Source: Sophora flavescens (taxonomy: Eukaryota; Streptophyta; Magnoliopsida; Fabales; Fabaceae). Taken from it: 64,000 nucleotides of DNA. The number at the start of each line of letters is the position of its first letter. The stretch's first letter is position 1. The DNA is taken from the NCBI GenBank assembly GCA_030762895.1, contig CM061063.1:102322210-102386209 (forward strand), written 5' to 3'. The notes under the pieces are model-generated. The model ran no database searches, had not been told where the DNA came from, and saw nothing but the letters and a program-made list of their open reading frames with translations. Position numbers and translations under genes: made by a program. This document shows, in pieces, positions 44,721-56,535 of this stretch.

Positions 44721-45100
44721 CGAGTAGCAAATAATATCACAGGAGACATAAAAAAATAATAACAATAACAATTTACATCAATAAATATTCATCAATTATT
44801 ACAGTAGTAAAAAAATTATCTTATAAGAATTAAAATAAAGTCACCTGCAATTTTAAAGGAACACCGCTACAAAAAAAATTTTACTATAAGTATAGGGAGT
44901 AACGATGACATTAATGATAAAGTATCTATTTAAAACAATAAGAGGCAATAAAAAAAATCTTGTAATAACGAGTAGCAAATAATCTCACAGGAGGCATAAA
45001 AAGAATAATAGCAATAACAATTTACACCAATAAAAAGAATAATAGCAAACAACCTCGCAGGGGAGGCGCCACTGCGGATGGCGCCCCCCCCCCCCCCCCC

Positions 45101-46333
45101 TATCGCATGAGAGCTTATGCCATAAGTGCTTAAAGAAAGAAAAAGAAAAAAAGGGGCATGAGAGGATTCGAATAATGAAAAACACGGAGAGGGTGTTTAG
45201 TGCATAAGCTCTTATGATAATTCCATAAGCTTCTCCCAGTGACTTATGAAAATAAGTCAAAAACTCCTTATGGGATGGCATAAGTTATTTTTATAAGCTC
45301 TGCCAAACACACTGCATAAGAGCTTATGTCATCAGATAAGTTAAAAGGAGCTTAAATAAGCTCTTCCAAACGTCACCTAAATAGGCTTTGGTAGATGGTT
45401 CAACTTTGCATTGTCGGTTTGTTGGCATGTTGATCTATCTCGCAGTAAATCAAGCTGACTTTTCCAGTACTATTCATTGGGTAAGTTAATTCATAGTTGC
45501 ACAATGTTCAACAACTATTTTGATATTTCGATGGGGCTTTTTATCAAACTGGATTTTTTCTAGAAATTGTTTATTAGTTTAGGGTTATTCTGAAACTATT
45601 TATTAATGGGGTCTTTTTAGACATATGACATATTTTATTTTTTTTCACACTGACGAGTCAAAAGCACCAGTCTGACTGGCGACTACCATCTTTTTTTTTA
45701 AAAAAAAAAAGACAAAACATGTCCTGCAGTGCCACGTGGCGCACTGCAGGGGAGGCGCCACTGCGGATGCCCCCCTCCCCCCTGATCATAATTTGATTAC
45801 TACACTTGTTGAGCGATGGAGACTCGAGACACATACCTTTCACATGTCGTGGGGAGAATGCACCATCACACTGCAGGATGTTGCTATTCTCTGTGGACTA
45901 CGCATTAACGGTCCCGTTGTTATTGGTGCAACTCATATACATTTGAAGCAATATGTCGGTGAAATGCTATAACGAGTAGCAAATAATATCGCAGGAGACA
46001 TAAAAAAATAATAACAATAACAATTTACACCAATAAATATTCATCAATTATTGCAGTAGTAAAAAAATTATCTTATAAGAATTAAAATAAAGTCACCTGC
46101 AATTTTAAAGGAACACCGCTACAAAAAGTATAGGGAGTAACGATGACATTAATGATAAAGTATCTATTTAAAACAATAAGAGGCAATAAAAAAAAATCTT
46201 GTAATAACGAGTAGCAAATAATCTCACAGAGGAGGCATAAAAAGAATAATAGCAATAACAATTTACACCAATAAAAAGAATAATAGCAAATAACCTCGCA
46301 AGGGAGGCGCCACTGCGGATGGCGCCCCCCCCC
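45101..46333. repeat. Tandem duplication, copy 2 (1,233 bp)
   Basis: Homologous to 43832-45100. The MITE portion differs locally (45270-45350). Both copies end in GGCGCCACTGCGGATGGCGCC-type sequence and poly-C. Confidence 0.88.
45784..45972 (+). pseudogene. Plant mobile domain (PMD) fragment, copy 2
   Basis: Open for 62 codons (NLITTLVERWRLETHTFHM, GECTITLQDVAILCGL, GATHIHLKQYVGEML). It is the N-terminal part of a plant mobile domain and ends in a stop without the rest of the domain. No promoter or further exons are evident. Most likely a captured gene fragment within a repeat. Confidence 0.65.
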
Positions 46334-46381
46334 ACATTTGCTGGAGGATCATATTCTATATCCCTTTTTGGTAGCTATGAT

Positions 46382-47405
46382 TAAGGGTGTCAAATGGATG
46401 GATGGATAAATTTTTATTCGGATCATAACGGATGGATTAAAAACAATCCATTAATCCATTATAATCCATTAAAAATTCATTAAAAAAATCCAATCCATCC
46501 ATGATCTATTAAATAAAATCCATCCGATCCATCCATTAACAACTTTTCATGGATGGATATCCAATCCATCCGCTAAAATTTATTTTAAGAAATTACATAA
46601 TTTTATATCTCTTTTATCCATCCATAAAATATTTTTAAAAATAAAATAATTTGTAAAAAAAATAAAAATATTATCTCTATCTCACCCTCTCTCTCCTCTT
46701 TCTTCCTCCCTCTACCCTTTCTCTCTCCCTTTTTTTTCCTACTCTCTCTCTATCTTTACTCTCTCTCCACTCTATCTCACAACTATTTTGTATCACAGTC
46801 ATCTTTCTATTATTATATGGGAGTTATTAATTATGTACATCTACAGAGGTTGTTTTGCCACGACGTTCCATGACATTGTTTTACGAAACTTGTTATGACT
46901 TTATGTTCTTTCAATTAGTTAATACTTTTTTTAAGTTTCTCAATAAAAAAAAAAGGCAACGAAAAAAGAAAATGTACGTGATAACATGGACTACTACTGG
47001 TGCTTGAGAACAATTAATTAGTTAATACTTAATATAATAAAAAAAAGAATAAAAAAGCAGATAAATAAAATAAAAAGTAGTGAATAAAAAATAAAAGGGA
47101 ATGGAAGAAAAAATTAGATGGAGTGTTTTTTTTTTGTTACAAATGGAGGTTTTTTTTATTTGGTGAAAAATAATATGAAAAAATAAATTGGTTTTGGAAT
47201 GGATAAAAGTTGATCCATTATATTTTTGATTGTTGGTCCAATGGATTTTAAAAAATATTGGATGAATCATAAACCATCCACTAAAAAAATAATCCAATTC
47301 ATCCAATCCATTTATATTATTTTTTTATAAATGGATGGATTGGATGGATTTTCTCATGGATGGACTGGATGGATGGTGGACAAATGGATCATTTTGCCAC
47401 CCCTA
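46382..47405. mobile_element. Non-autonomous hAT element (1,024 bp)
   Basis: Ends are TAAGGGTGTCAAA and, reversed, TAGGGGTGGCAAA, with an 8-bp target duplication GCTATGAT at 46374-46381 and 47406-47413. Subterminal arrays of ATGGATGG in both arms can pair. The interior is AT-rich with no transposase. Confidence 0.9.
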
Positions 47406-47471
47406 GCTATGATGCTTTATTTAGAGCTCGTTCGATGAGTACGTATCAGGTATCTTATGCCACACAAGTAT

Positions 47472-48418
47472 GACTGCGTCTAAAATGAGGTAGGACACCA
47501 AGTGCCTCACCACGCGGCACTAAACAATGACCCTTTTGCCCTTTACTTCATCCCCATCCTTTCCTGCATCAAAAACAATACCACCGCCGCGGTCAATCGC
47601 CGGCCGAGCACCCCTCCCCTCGTTCCTCTGTCCTAAAAGCTCACCGCCGCCAAAGGTTCCCACCCACCCCATCTCCATCGAAGTCACTCCCAACACCACC
47701 GTCGCCCCTATCACCATCGTCGCCGCCAACAACATTAGCATCACCACCGTCACCACCCAATGGTGATTCTCCACCACCTAGCCCACTTCAACAATCATCT
47801 CCACCACAATCTCAAACCCCTCCTCCGCCATAATCTCAAACCCCTTCTCCACTGAAACCTGTAAACGCAGATCTGGAATAATGGCGGAATCGTGAAGGAT
47901 GCGGCGGACCTGAGCAGATCTGAAGCGATTCAAGACAGATTTGAAGCACTGAAGCACGTCGCCTCACCTCACCTTCCTCCGTCCTTCGTCGCTGCCGTCT
48001 CACCTTCGTCCTCCAACCGCGATCCCCTCCTGTCCCCTCTTTCCCTTTTATGAGTTTTTTTGTGGTGGTGGAAGACATAGTGGGTTGGGGTTGTGGTGGT
48101 TGTTAGATTGAGAGGTAGGGTCTTGTGGTACTCAGGTGGGGACGAGTGGTGGTGGTCGGTGGTGGTCGGAGAGGTGGGGAAGCGGCGACGCAGATGGTGG
48201 GGAAGCGGCGGTGCAGATGGTGGTCGAAGATAGGCTAAGGGAGTGGTGTGGGATAGGGTAACATTGGCAAAAGGGCAAATATGACTTTTTCAATTTTTTG
48301 TTTTGTTTTTTGAAGTAACAAATCCAGACCATTGAATATTTTAATATTATATCCAATGGCTTAAAAGTAATACTTCACCCTGAGGCACTTGGTGTCCTAC
48401 CTCATTTTTGACACAGCC
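47472..48418. mobile_element. Non-autonomous Mutator-like element (947 bp), Pack-MULE candidate
   Basis: Terminal inverted repeats of about 38 bp share GAGGTAGGACACCAAGTGCC. A 9-bp target duplication CACAAGTAT lies at 47463-47471 and 48419-48427. The interior (47520-48250) is much more GC-rich than the flanks, with several open frames on both strands, including plus-strand 47527-47766 (Pro/Thr-rich). That suggests captured genic DNA. No transposase. Confidence 0.88.
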
Positions 48419-48427
48419 CACAAGTAT

Positions 48428-49576
48428 AAGTCATCAATCTATGCAAAACACAAAGTTTTGTTGCTAAGACGTTCAATTTGCTATTTAAATGAAATATACT
48501 ACTACTACCCTAAATCATGTGCTTCCTTTATACGTTTTTGCTTGAAATATTCAGAATTTTATTGAAACTTGTGATTATAAAAGTTATATTTAACTTATGA
48601 TTTAGTTACTCTATTAATTATGTATTTATATTTCTATATAATATTTTCATAAAAAAAATCTATTATAAGCAAAAAAGTCCCAAAGTTTCAATACATAAGC
48701 AAATTTTATTTTTCAATGACTCATTTAATGACATTATTCCCAAAATACATTTCATTTAATATAAATTCCAATGACTCATTTAATGAAGATTGAAGTTTTA
48801 GACGAAGGATAATTTAGATAACAATCCTAATTTTTTACATAATTTAATGAGATTAACTAAATTTAATTTTTGCTTATAATAAAGACGGGAAGGAGTATTT
48901 CTATATAATATATTTGCTGTACCGGTACGACGATTTTATAAATTTTATCATAACACATGCTACCTGTATCCATGCAACTTGAATAACAGTAAAACACCAC
49001 TATGCCCTGCTTGACCGTATATGTGGTTGGAAGTGTTAAGAGGCTGAGAGAGAATGCCATGCTGGAAAGAAAGAGAACATGATGAATATTATGGAGTGAA
49101 GTGAATGAATTGAGTTGTGTAATTACAATGACCTCAGGTGAATACATAAGTAGTGTTTAAAGTCTAATTAATAGCATACACTATCAGACTAACAAACTAA
49201 CTATCTGGTTTAACCAACTTAACAAACAATCCCATCTCATCACACAATGCTGACTAGTGTATAATGTAACAGATTGCATAAACATGCATGAGTTAAGGCT
49301 CAATTAAAAGATATATATTAAATTTCATAGCATTTCATTTTCATAGTTATCTTTAACATATTTTGGTAAATAATCATGTCCCCATAATTTTAAAGCAAAA
49401 ACATACCATCTTATAACAAATATCCAAATAACAGATTTTCAGTTGTTACAGTTTATTAAAATTTGACATCAAAGCAATTTTACAGAAACTGTTCGGTACA
49501 ATAAAAAACACATAACAAAAGCTCAACAAATTATTGTACTGTGGAAGACCTTTAATCAGACTTTATTGTTTCATGT
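48428..49576. other. AT-rich intergenic DNA with a possible Stowaway-like fragment
   Basis: 48657-48675 (TATTATAAGCAAAAAAGT) and 48869-48898 (TTGCTTATAATAAAGACGGGAAGGAGTA) are inverted to each other. The second resembles the common Stowaway/mariner end. The rest has no recognised content. 49190-49576 is the downstream flank of the dioxygenase gene. Confidence 0.4.
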
Positions 49577-51670
49577 TTATCTCTGTAGCTTAAAATGGTT
49601 AAGAGCTGAATTCCCATCCAGTCCCTTGTTATAAAAGTGAGCATTGAAGTCCTGCAATAATGTCTCCCTATACACGGGGGCATTATCTTCTGACAATAAT
49701 TCCTTGATAGGGCCATACATTCTTGTTGATGGGCAGTGATCATGAGTGAAAAAGAATGCAACTGATACTCTAGGCTCTCTATGGTTTACAAGCACACGGT
49801 GCTCCACGCTTTTGAATTTGTCATTGGATATAAGCTGCAGTATGGAAACATAAGATTATTCTAGCACAGAAATGCACAAAAGTAGGAAAACAAATAGCAT
49901 GTTTGGATGTACATTAAAGAGGCTCATAATCATGTTTGCTTTTGCTGTAACTAAGAATAGATTAAGTAGGTGTTGGTTCAGCCATATCTCTGTCAATTCA
50001 TGCCATGGATCTAGTTATTAAGGCTGACAGTGGACATTAGACATGGTTTGAGGACATGGTTTGAGGGCTTAAGGATAAGAAGTTATTAAGGCTGACAGTG
50101 GACATTAGACATGGTTTGAGGAAAAATAAAAATATAAAAAAGGAAGAATTGAGATTCAAATATTCATACATTCTGCAAATTTCAGTATACATGGATATCC
50201 ACTTGATGTGATTGTGTAATTGATCATATTGTGTAATGCAGCAAATTCACATCTATGTTGTATGGTGACCAAGACACAAAAAAATTATATGAAACTATAC
50301 ATGTGTTACTTACCTGTAGTAGATCTCCAATGTTTACAACTAAAGCTCCAGGAATAGTGGAAACATCAATCCACTGATTTTGGACCAAAACTTGAAGTCC
50401 ACCTATGTGATCTTGAAGCAGAATTGTAAGGAAGTCAGGATCTGTGTGGCTGCTGGTGCCCATAGTCAGTTCAGGCTCAGGACATGCTGGATAATAGTGA
50501 CAGAAAATTAAGTGTCCCTTTTCACAATCCATGTCTTTAAGATGGTTAGGCTTGAGTCCAAGTGCTTCAGACAATAATTCAAATAAAAGACTCCCTAATA
50601 CCTGACCATGCCTTGAGTACTCCAGAATTTCATCCCTACAAATCACATCAACACACAAATAATTACACAGTAAGAGTGCACAATTATTCTTTCCACCAAT
50701 TTGTTTTCTTTGCTAAATTATCAAGTTACAAATTTATACCAATAACATGATTATTTCACACATCTTCAAGTAGTTAATTTCAACTCCAAATCTCAAAACT
50801 TGGACAAACTATCAACAGTTGTAGTCCTACTCAGCATCTTTGTCATAGAATCTCCTGTAGAAGACGCCCCATCTTATTTTTACTTTATTTTAAGTTGTCA
50901 ATGTTCGTAAACCATAACTTATAACCAATATTACTTCATCCGACCATAACTGAGTTCGAATCCCTAAAATAAGGTGTGAGGTTCGAGACTTATAAATGAA
51001 AAAACGTGATTGGAGGGAAGATCCTACTAAAGGTGGCCAGTCAGATTCTTTGATCATCGATAAAGTCAATGGATATTTCACACCTATTTCATGATTAAAA
51101 AAAAAGATTAAAAAAAAATCATAGCTTATAAAATCACCTACAAACCGGAGGCAAATCTTGAGGGTCAAGAGGATCAGGTGCCATGGTGCAATTCAGTGTG
51201 TCCCTCCAGTTAGCATATTTGGACTGATACAAATCAAAGTTTGTCCAATACTTCACCTTCTTCCTCTCCCTCGTATAATACTTTGCCTTCACCTCTTGTG
51301 GCAGCTCGTGGAACTCACGCGCCGCCGCCACCATCTCCTCCAACACCTTCATTGGTATTCCATGGTTCACCACCTGGAAAAACCCCACCGTTGCAGCCTG
51401 CCGGACTCCGGCAACCACGCCGGAGCGGTCTCCAGCGGCGACGTCTTTGAGGTCAATAACAGGAATGGTGATCTGGGTCGGCGTCGGTTCGCCGGATACT
51501 CGGTCGCCGACGGTAAGATCTTCCGGCGGCCGGAGGAAAATTCGTGGGATGTGTGTGATGCCGGAGTCGACAAGACCTTTGACGCCGGATTTGGATTCGT
51601 CGAAGGCCTTCAGTTCTTGCAAACGGTCATAGGTTGTTTGACTTCCAGTGAGAGATTTTGCAACATCCAT
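49577..51670 (-). CDS. 2-oxoglutarate/Fe(II)-dependent dioxygenase (ACC-oxidase-homolog type)
   Basis: Three exons: 51138-51670, 50314-50635 and 49577-49834, joined by GT-AG introns of 502 and 479 bp, give 370 aa. The enzyme family oxidises small metabolites in the cytosol using Fe(II), 2-oxoglutarate and O2; the substrate here cannot be read from sequence. The DIOX_N region covers about residues 68-165 (IPVIDLKDVAAGDR, VGFFQVVNHGIP). The catalytic core has His241 and Asp243 in SHTDPDFL, His297 in VEHRV, and Arg307/Ser309 in EPRVSVAF, so the iron and 2-oxoglutarate sites are complete. An in-frame ATG lies 14 codons upstream (51712), but a TATATAA box at 51719-51725 would put transcription start after it, so 51670 is preferred. 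A diverged, broken paralogue lies 2.7 kb upstream. Related to deacetoxyvindoline-4-hydroxylase/ACO-homolog proteins. Confidence 0.92.
50013..50122. repeat. 68-bp tandem duplication in intron 2
   Basis: AGTTATTAAGGCTGACAGTG and the following GGACATTAGACATGGTTTGAGG occur at 50013 and again at 50081. Confidence 0.8.
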
Positions 51671-51718
51671 TGTTGGTATAATATTTGACGAGTCCTCTGT
51701 TAAATTGAACATGACATC

Positions 51719-51725
51719 TTATATA
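51719..51725 (-). promoter_or_regulatory. TATA box candidate of the dioxygenase gene
   Basis: TATATAA on the minus strand, about 50 bp upstream of the preferred ATG at 51670. A further TATAGATA lies a few bases upstream. Confidence 0.5.
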
Positions 51726-52030
51726 TCTATCTATAAAAAATTATTTAGAGGAGTGTCAAACTTAAAGTTTTGAAGGTTAGTAATCAAATATATATATATT
51801 TTTTGGTATACATCTAATCATTTATTTTATCTCTTTTTCTGAGGAGAACAACAATCAACGTGCTTCTCTCCAAAATAATATATTTGTGTTGTTGAAAACT
51901 GTTGTTTTTTTTCTTTTTAACAAAGTTGAAAACTGTTGTTTAAAAATAGAGTTAAGCTATTTGTATTATCGGTTATCTTTGTTTAAAAATAAAGATATTT
52001 GTGTTATCAATTTTGTCATTTGGACAATAA

Positions 52031-52070
<40 letters not shown>
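52031..52070. repeat. (AT)n microsatellite
   Basis: A nearly pure AT run in the 5' flank of the dioxygenase gene, about 310 bp upstream of its TATA box. Confidence 0.9.
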
Positions 52071-52072
<2 letters not shown>

Positions 52073-52499
52073 AAGATAATAAGATTTTATTGAAAAATCA
52101 AGTGTTTATCTTCTCAAAATATCAAATATATTATTTTTCAATAAGATATTTCTTTTTTTTTATTCCTTAATCGGTTCTGGAACGTTTATTACTAGAGTGC
52201 CCAGAACTTATTTCTTGCTCTTTGTTTTTATCTCCACTATTATATAGCATTATATAAGCTCACATCCTATATTTTTTTATACTAGTTGGCTACATGAGCC
52301 GGCCGGCGGCGGCAAGGTCTTGTGGTTCATTCTAAAGAAATTATAATATCTTTGCTTGCATATTAAGGTGAGGTTTGGTTCAGGATCCAAGTAAATTATA
52401 TTTTTGAAAATTTTAATAAACCAACTAATAAAATGTGGGGTAAAATACCCTCTACAATGACTACTGACATAGAAGGTTAGTAAAGGAGTAATAGAATGA

Positions 52500-52655
52500 A
52501 CAAGCTGTAAGTTTTGGCAAGAAAATCCGGGTGCACATGTTAGCTTCACGGAAGGCATGTTGAATCTGCTTTTGGCAATCATCATGGCGAAAGAGAGCAA
52601 GGTTGTCCTGGCTATCCACACCACAAGAAGGCTGATGCCATAAATGCCTTGGAAA
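52500..52655 (-). pseudogene. Fragment resembling a LINE RNase H (RVT_3) C-terminus
   Basis: Minus-strand frames read KQIQHAFREANMCT and, in another phase, DFLAK-like sequence. This resembles the QHxFREANxCADxLA motif at the end of plant LINE RNase H domains. Only about 50 codons remain and the frame is broken. No other LINE parts are seen nearby. Confidence 0.35.
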
Positions 52656-52661
52656 GTTCAA

Positions 52662-53352
52662 AAAAGTGGAGTTATAAATAGAACAATGTTACACAACCAT
52701 GTGACCTTGAAAATGTCAATGTGGTTCACTATTATGCAGCTGTCAAGAGTATGAATAATAAAACCAAACTGAATAATTCAGATTGAAATCTCAGATGTAT
52801 AATGACAGGAATCTATGCATTGGACGTACACACTTCCTTGCTCTGTCTAAGGTCCACCAGAGCCTTGTAACTGCCAATAGTAGCCATGCTCTACCAACAT
52901 GTTTGTAAACAAATGGACCCCCAAAGACCAATGCAATTAACTCAAGTCTTTGGGATGTTGAACATGTTCAACTCATGTCCTTGCCAAATAATTATAGCTG
53001 ATGAATTGATGATTTTAAATTGAAACTTTTATATCAACATACTTACATGGGCAAATTTGTATTGGACCTAAAAGGTAGGAATTTTTAAGTTAACTTGTGC
53101 TACTTGGTTAGTAGGGAACGCAAGAAATTAAATTGAGGACCCTTCATTTGAATGTTGGATATTACACTAATGGAGCCACTATTTAGTACAGATACAATGA
53201 TATTTTGGTTTTGCCATTGCAGAAGCTGCACACTAAACTCCAGCTGATAAACTTTTAAGCTTATAACGAAGGACCCCTACCACATTTGAGTGTGGCTTTT
53301 GAATGACATAACAATCATGCACCTGATAACAATCAAAGCACGGGTCACAATC
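52662..53352. other. Intergenic DNA between the dioxygenase genes, nothing recognised
   Basis: AT-rich, without ORFs or repeats that I can assign. Confidence 0.4.
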
Positions 53353-53500
53353 TAGTAATGATTTAATAGTAAGTGTCCTTTTGCACAATCTATGCTTTCA
53401 AGATGGTCGGGGTTAAATCAAAGTGCTTTTGATAATAATTCAAATAGAAGCTTCCCCAATACCTGAACCTGTCTTTAGTATTCCATTGTCACATCCCTGT
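53353..53500 (-). pseudogene. Relic of dioxygenase exon 2 (third paralogue)
   Basis: It matches the 5' part of exon 2 of the 54352-56535 gene (55340-55482) closely over about 145 bp, including the ACAG|GGAT-type acceptor region, but contains substitutions and indels. No exon 1 or exon 3 accompanies it. It lies in the same orientation between the two genes, so it is a leftover of duplication or deletion in the cluster. Confidence 0.85.
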
Positions 53501-54351
53501 CACTCAATCAAATATTATAAACAAATAATTTTATATCATTTTTTATAATTTATTATGTAAAAATCATTTTTTTCACCGTCCAAACGAAATAGACTATCTT
53601 AAAATCGTTTTTCAGGTAACATACCCAAATAAAAATAAATTCTGATTATAATCGATTATGGATATAATCGATTATCACAATAATCTATTTTTTTCATCTT
53701 TCCCAAACACACATATAATCGATTGCAATTTGGTCCTTGCAACATGGTGTCAAATTCGTCCCTAAAATTGGGTGTGAGGTTGGACCTTAACGTGGAGTAT
53801 CACTGTGAAGCAATATGAGAAAGCCAACTGGGCACTTAATGTGTCACCTCAGTACCGTTAACGCCGTCAGTCAACAGGGATTAACGGAGAGACTAACTTG
53901 ATTAACATTTTACAGTTTCAGGGACTTTTTTGGAATTTCATAAATTTCAGGGATCAAGTTGAAACGACCTTACAGTTCTGGGGACCAAATCGATTATTTA
54001 CTCTTTTTATTTTATATTTCAAAACTAAAGTGTACATATATCGGGTGTTTTGCTCTTTTTTTTAATGTAAATTATACAAATTCCTCTTTCTTGCTCTTAA
54101 AAGTGATTTTAACATAATGAACTTAACAAAAATGTTATTTGTTTTTCATGACCAATTGATCACCAATTATGCCTTTTTTATTCCATACATGTTCAAACAC
54201 GAACTGGTGTAAGAGTATAAGATTAGTATCGTTCTAACTGTTTATCCCAAATATCAGAATCAACATTATTCTCAAAAGCCTTGTTTGTAGCTTTAGAAAG
54301 TTATATATGGCCTGCTAGCTGATCTCACTCAGATGCATAATGGTTACATAT
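53501..54351. other. Intergenic DNA with AATCGATT motifs and a repeat fragment
   Basis: ATAATCGATTAT-type palindromes recur at 53649-53722. 53735-53995 (TTTGGTCCTTGCAAC, CCGTTAACGCCGTCAGTCAAC, GGGACCAAATCGATT) resembles a dispersed non-coding plant repeat. No gene. Confidence 0.45.
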
Positions 54352-56535
54352 TTATCGCTGTAACATAAAATGCTTAAGAGCCAACTGAATTCCCATCAAG
54401 TCCCTTGCTATAAAAGTGAGCATTGAATTCTTGCGATGATGTTTCTCTATACATCGGGGGGTTATCTTCTGATAGTAATTCCTTGATGGGGCCATACATT
54501 CTTGTTGATGGGTAGCGATCAAGAAAGAAGAAGTATGCAATTGATACTCTAGGGCCTTTATGGCTTGCCAAAACTCGGTGCTCCACACTTTGGTGTCATT
54601 GGAAATAAGCTGCAATGACAAAATAAAATGGATTTAATGGATATACCCTCACATTATAAAGTTTTTTTTATACCGTCAATCAATCAGAAATTATATATCA
54701 TTATAAATATTTGATTCTTATACTAAAAACCGTAAAAATCATCAATTCCATGATTTCTAGTTTGTCATGATTTCTAATTTGTTATCAATGTAAAAATATT
54801 TACAGTGACAATGCATACAAATTAAATTCATTTGGTCAAATATTTTGTCATATAATGTTATCACATGTATGAAAAAAAGGCAAGTTCGTGATTTTTTTAA
54901 TATACATTATAAAATTCATTAATAAGATCTAACTCAAGCACCACAGATAAAGATTACATCCGACTTCAAAATCATAAATCAAAACAGCACTTTAGCGCAC
55001 ATGTACACCCCAGATGCATAGATAGAATTGTTTATTAAATGCTTTTGGATCAATGAACCACACAAGAACAGAAAAATGTTTAATAAAACAATGATGACTC
55101 AATTTCACATTTATATTGTATGATGAGTAGTAGTAGCAGGGGAAAAAATAATGGACTGACTTGTAGCATATCTCCAATGTTTACTATCTGAGCTCCTGAA
55201 ATATGGGGAACATCGATCCACTCGTTTTGCCACAAAACTTGTAGCCCACCAATGTGATCTTGTAGCAGAACTGTGAGGAACCCAGGATCAGTGTGTCTTG
55301 TAGCACCCATAGTTAGTTCAGGCTCAGGGCATGTTGGATAATAATGATTTAATAGTAAGCGTCCTTTTGCACAATCTATGCTTTCAAGATAGTGAGGGTT
55401 GAGTCCAAATCCTTCTGATAATAATTCAAATAGAAGCTTCCCCAATACCTGAACTTGTCTTGAGTATTCCATTATTATATCCCTGTAAATTAGTTTAACT
55501 CAAAAATAAATATACATAATTTCAGTTATTTTTCAACCAAATCATTTATGCTGTTCCTAATCCACGAAAGCTCAAATAGACTCCTCCAGGTTGCATATGC
55601 ATAATGTAGTATGAAAATTTTTAGTCTGCAAATAACATCATTCCTTTACAACTTCTGGCGATCATAAAATTCATTTTACAACACATTTCTTCTCATTGCT
55701 ACATTACCTTTCTTTAAGTCTGAAATTAAGAATGTTAACTTTCAAGAAAAACACACACTGTCATAATCACAAATCATAAAGAAATTCATGGGTTTTGTTC
55801 ATCATATGTCAGGCCATACACAGTTATTTATGCTTTTAGTAAAGTAATTTCAATTACAAGCCTTTTCATCAGGGACACACATTCTTAATTACCATCCTCC
55901 TTGTGTTCAATCATTCAGTGACAAATAGCAAGCTTACAAAAAACTTTTATAGTTTATATACATATAAATGTTTTGAATGTCGAAAATTACCTACAAACCA
56001 TAGGCCGTTCTTGTGGTTCGAGAGGCTCAGGACCGGTCGAACAAGACAAAGTATCTCTCCAGTTAGCAAATTTTGACTGATACAAATCAAAGTTGCTCCC
56101 ATACTTCACCTTCTTCGTCATCGCCCTTGTATAATACTCAGCTTTCACCTCCCGTGGCAGCTCGTGGAACTCACGCACCGCCGCCACCATCTCCTCCAAC
56201 ACCTTCATGGGTATTCCATGGTTCACCACCTGGAAAAACCCAACCGTTGTTGCAGCATGCCGGACGCCGGCGATCACTCCGGCGCGATCTCCGGCAATGT
56301 CTTTGAGGTCAATGAGAGGAATCTTGAACTGGGTCTGGCTCGGTTTGTTGAACACCGGGTGATCGCCGGCGAGATCTTCCGGTGGCCGGAGGAAAATCCG
56401 AGGGACTTTGGTTATGTCGGAGTCAACAAGACCTTTGACTCCTGCTTTGGATTCATCGAAGGCCATCAGTTCTTGAAAACGGTCATCGGTTGCAGAACTT
56501 CGGGGGAGAGATTGCCCGGCGCCGGAGACAACCAT
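54352..56535 (-). pseudogene. 2-oxoglutarate-dependent dioxygenase paralogue with scrambled last exon
   Basis: Exons are 55991-56535, 55161-55482 and 54352-54609. Exon 2 (322 bp) and exon 3 (258 bp) have the same lengths as in the neighbour gene. Exon 1 starts MVVSGAGQSLPRSS, and exons 1-2 are intact and well conserved, with His245 and Asp247 in RHTDPGFL. In exon 3 a 4-bp loss just after LISND shifts the frame, and a 4-bp gain (GTTG, near 54385) restores it before HFMLQR. The frame therefore stays open to a normal stop (374 aa), but about 70 residues are read out of phase. The sequence for VEHRV and the RVS motif exists only in another frame, so the third iron ligand and 2-oxoglutarate Arg are lost. 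Probably inactive. Intron 2 starts at an ordinary GT (CAA|GTCAGT). Confidence 0.85.

Larger units (their letters stand above)
43832..45100. repeat. Tandem duplication, copy 1 (1,269 bp)
   Basis: Starts TATCGTATGAGAGCTTATGCC and ends in GATGGCGCC plus a C run. It is closely repeated at 45101-46333. It contains the 3' part of the MITE and a plant-mobile-domain fragment. Confidence 0.88.

Noticed and set aside
51158..51688. Plus-strand frame of 176 codons opposite dioxygenase exon 1
   Set aside because: Antisense shadow of a GC-rich exon. The minus-strand reading matches a known enzyme family.
51671..51712. Upstream ATG at 51712 as dioxygenase start
   Set aside because: It lies within about 7 bp of the TATATAA box, so it is probably not in the transcript. 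The downstream ATG at 51670 fits family length.
54610..55160. An alternative splice acceptor in the dioxygenase paralogue that would restore the exon 3 frame
   Set aside because: No AG in the right phase lies between the intron end and the 4-bp loss that would put VEHRV in frame.
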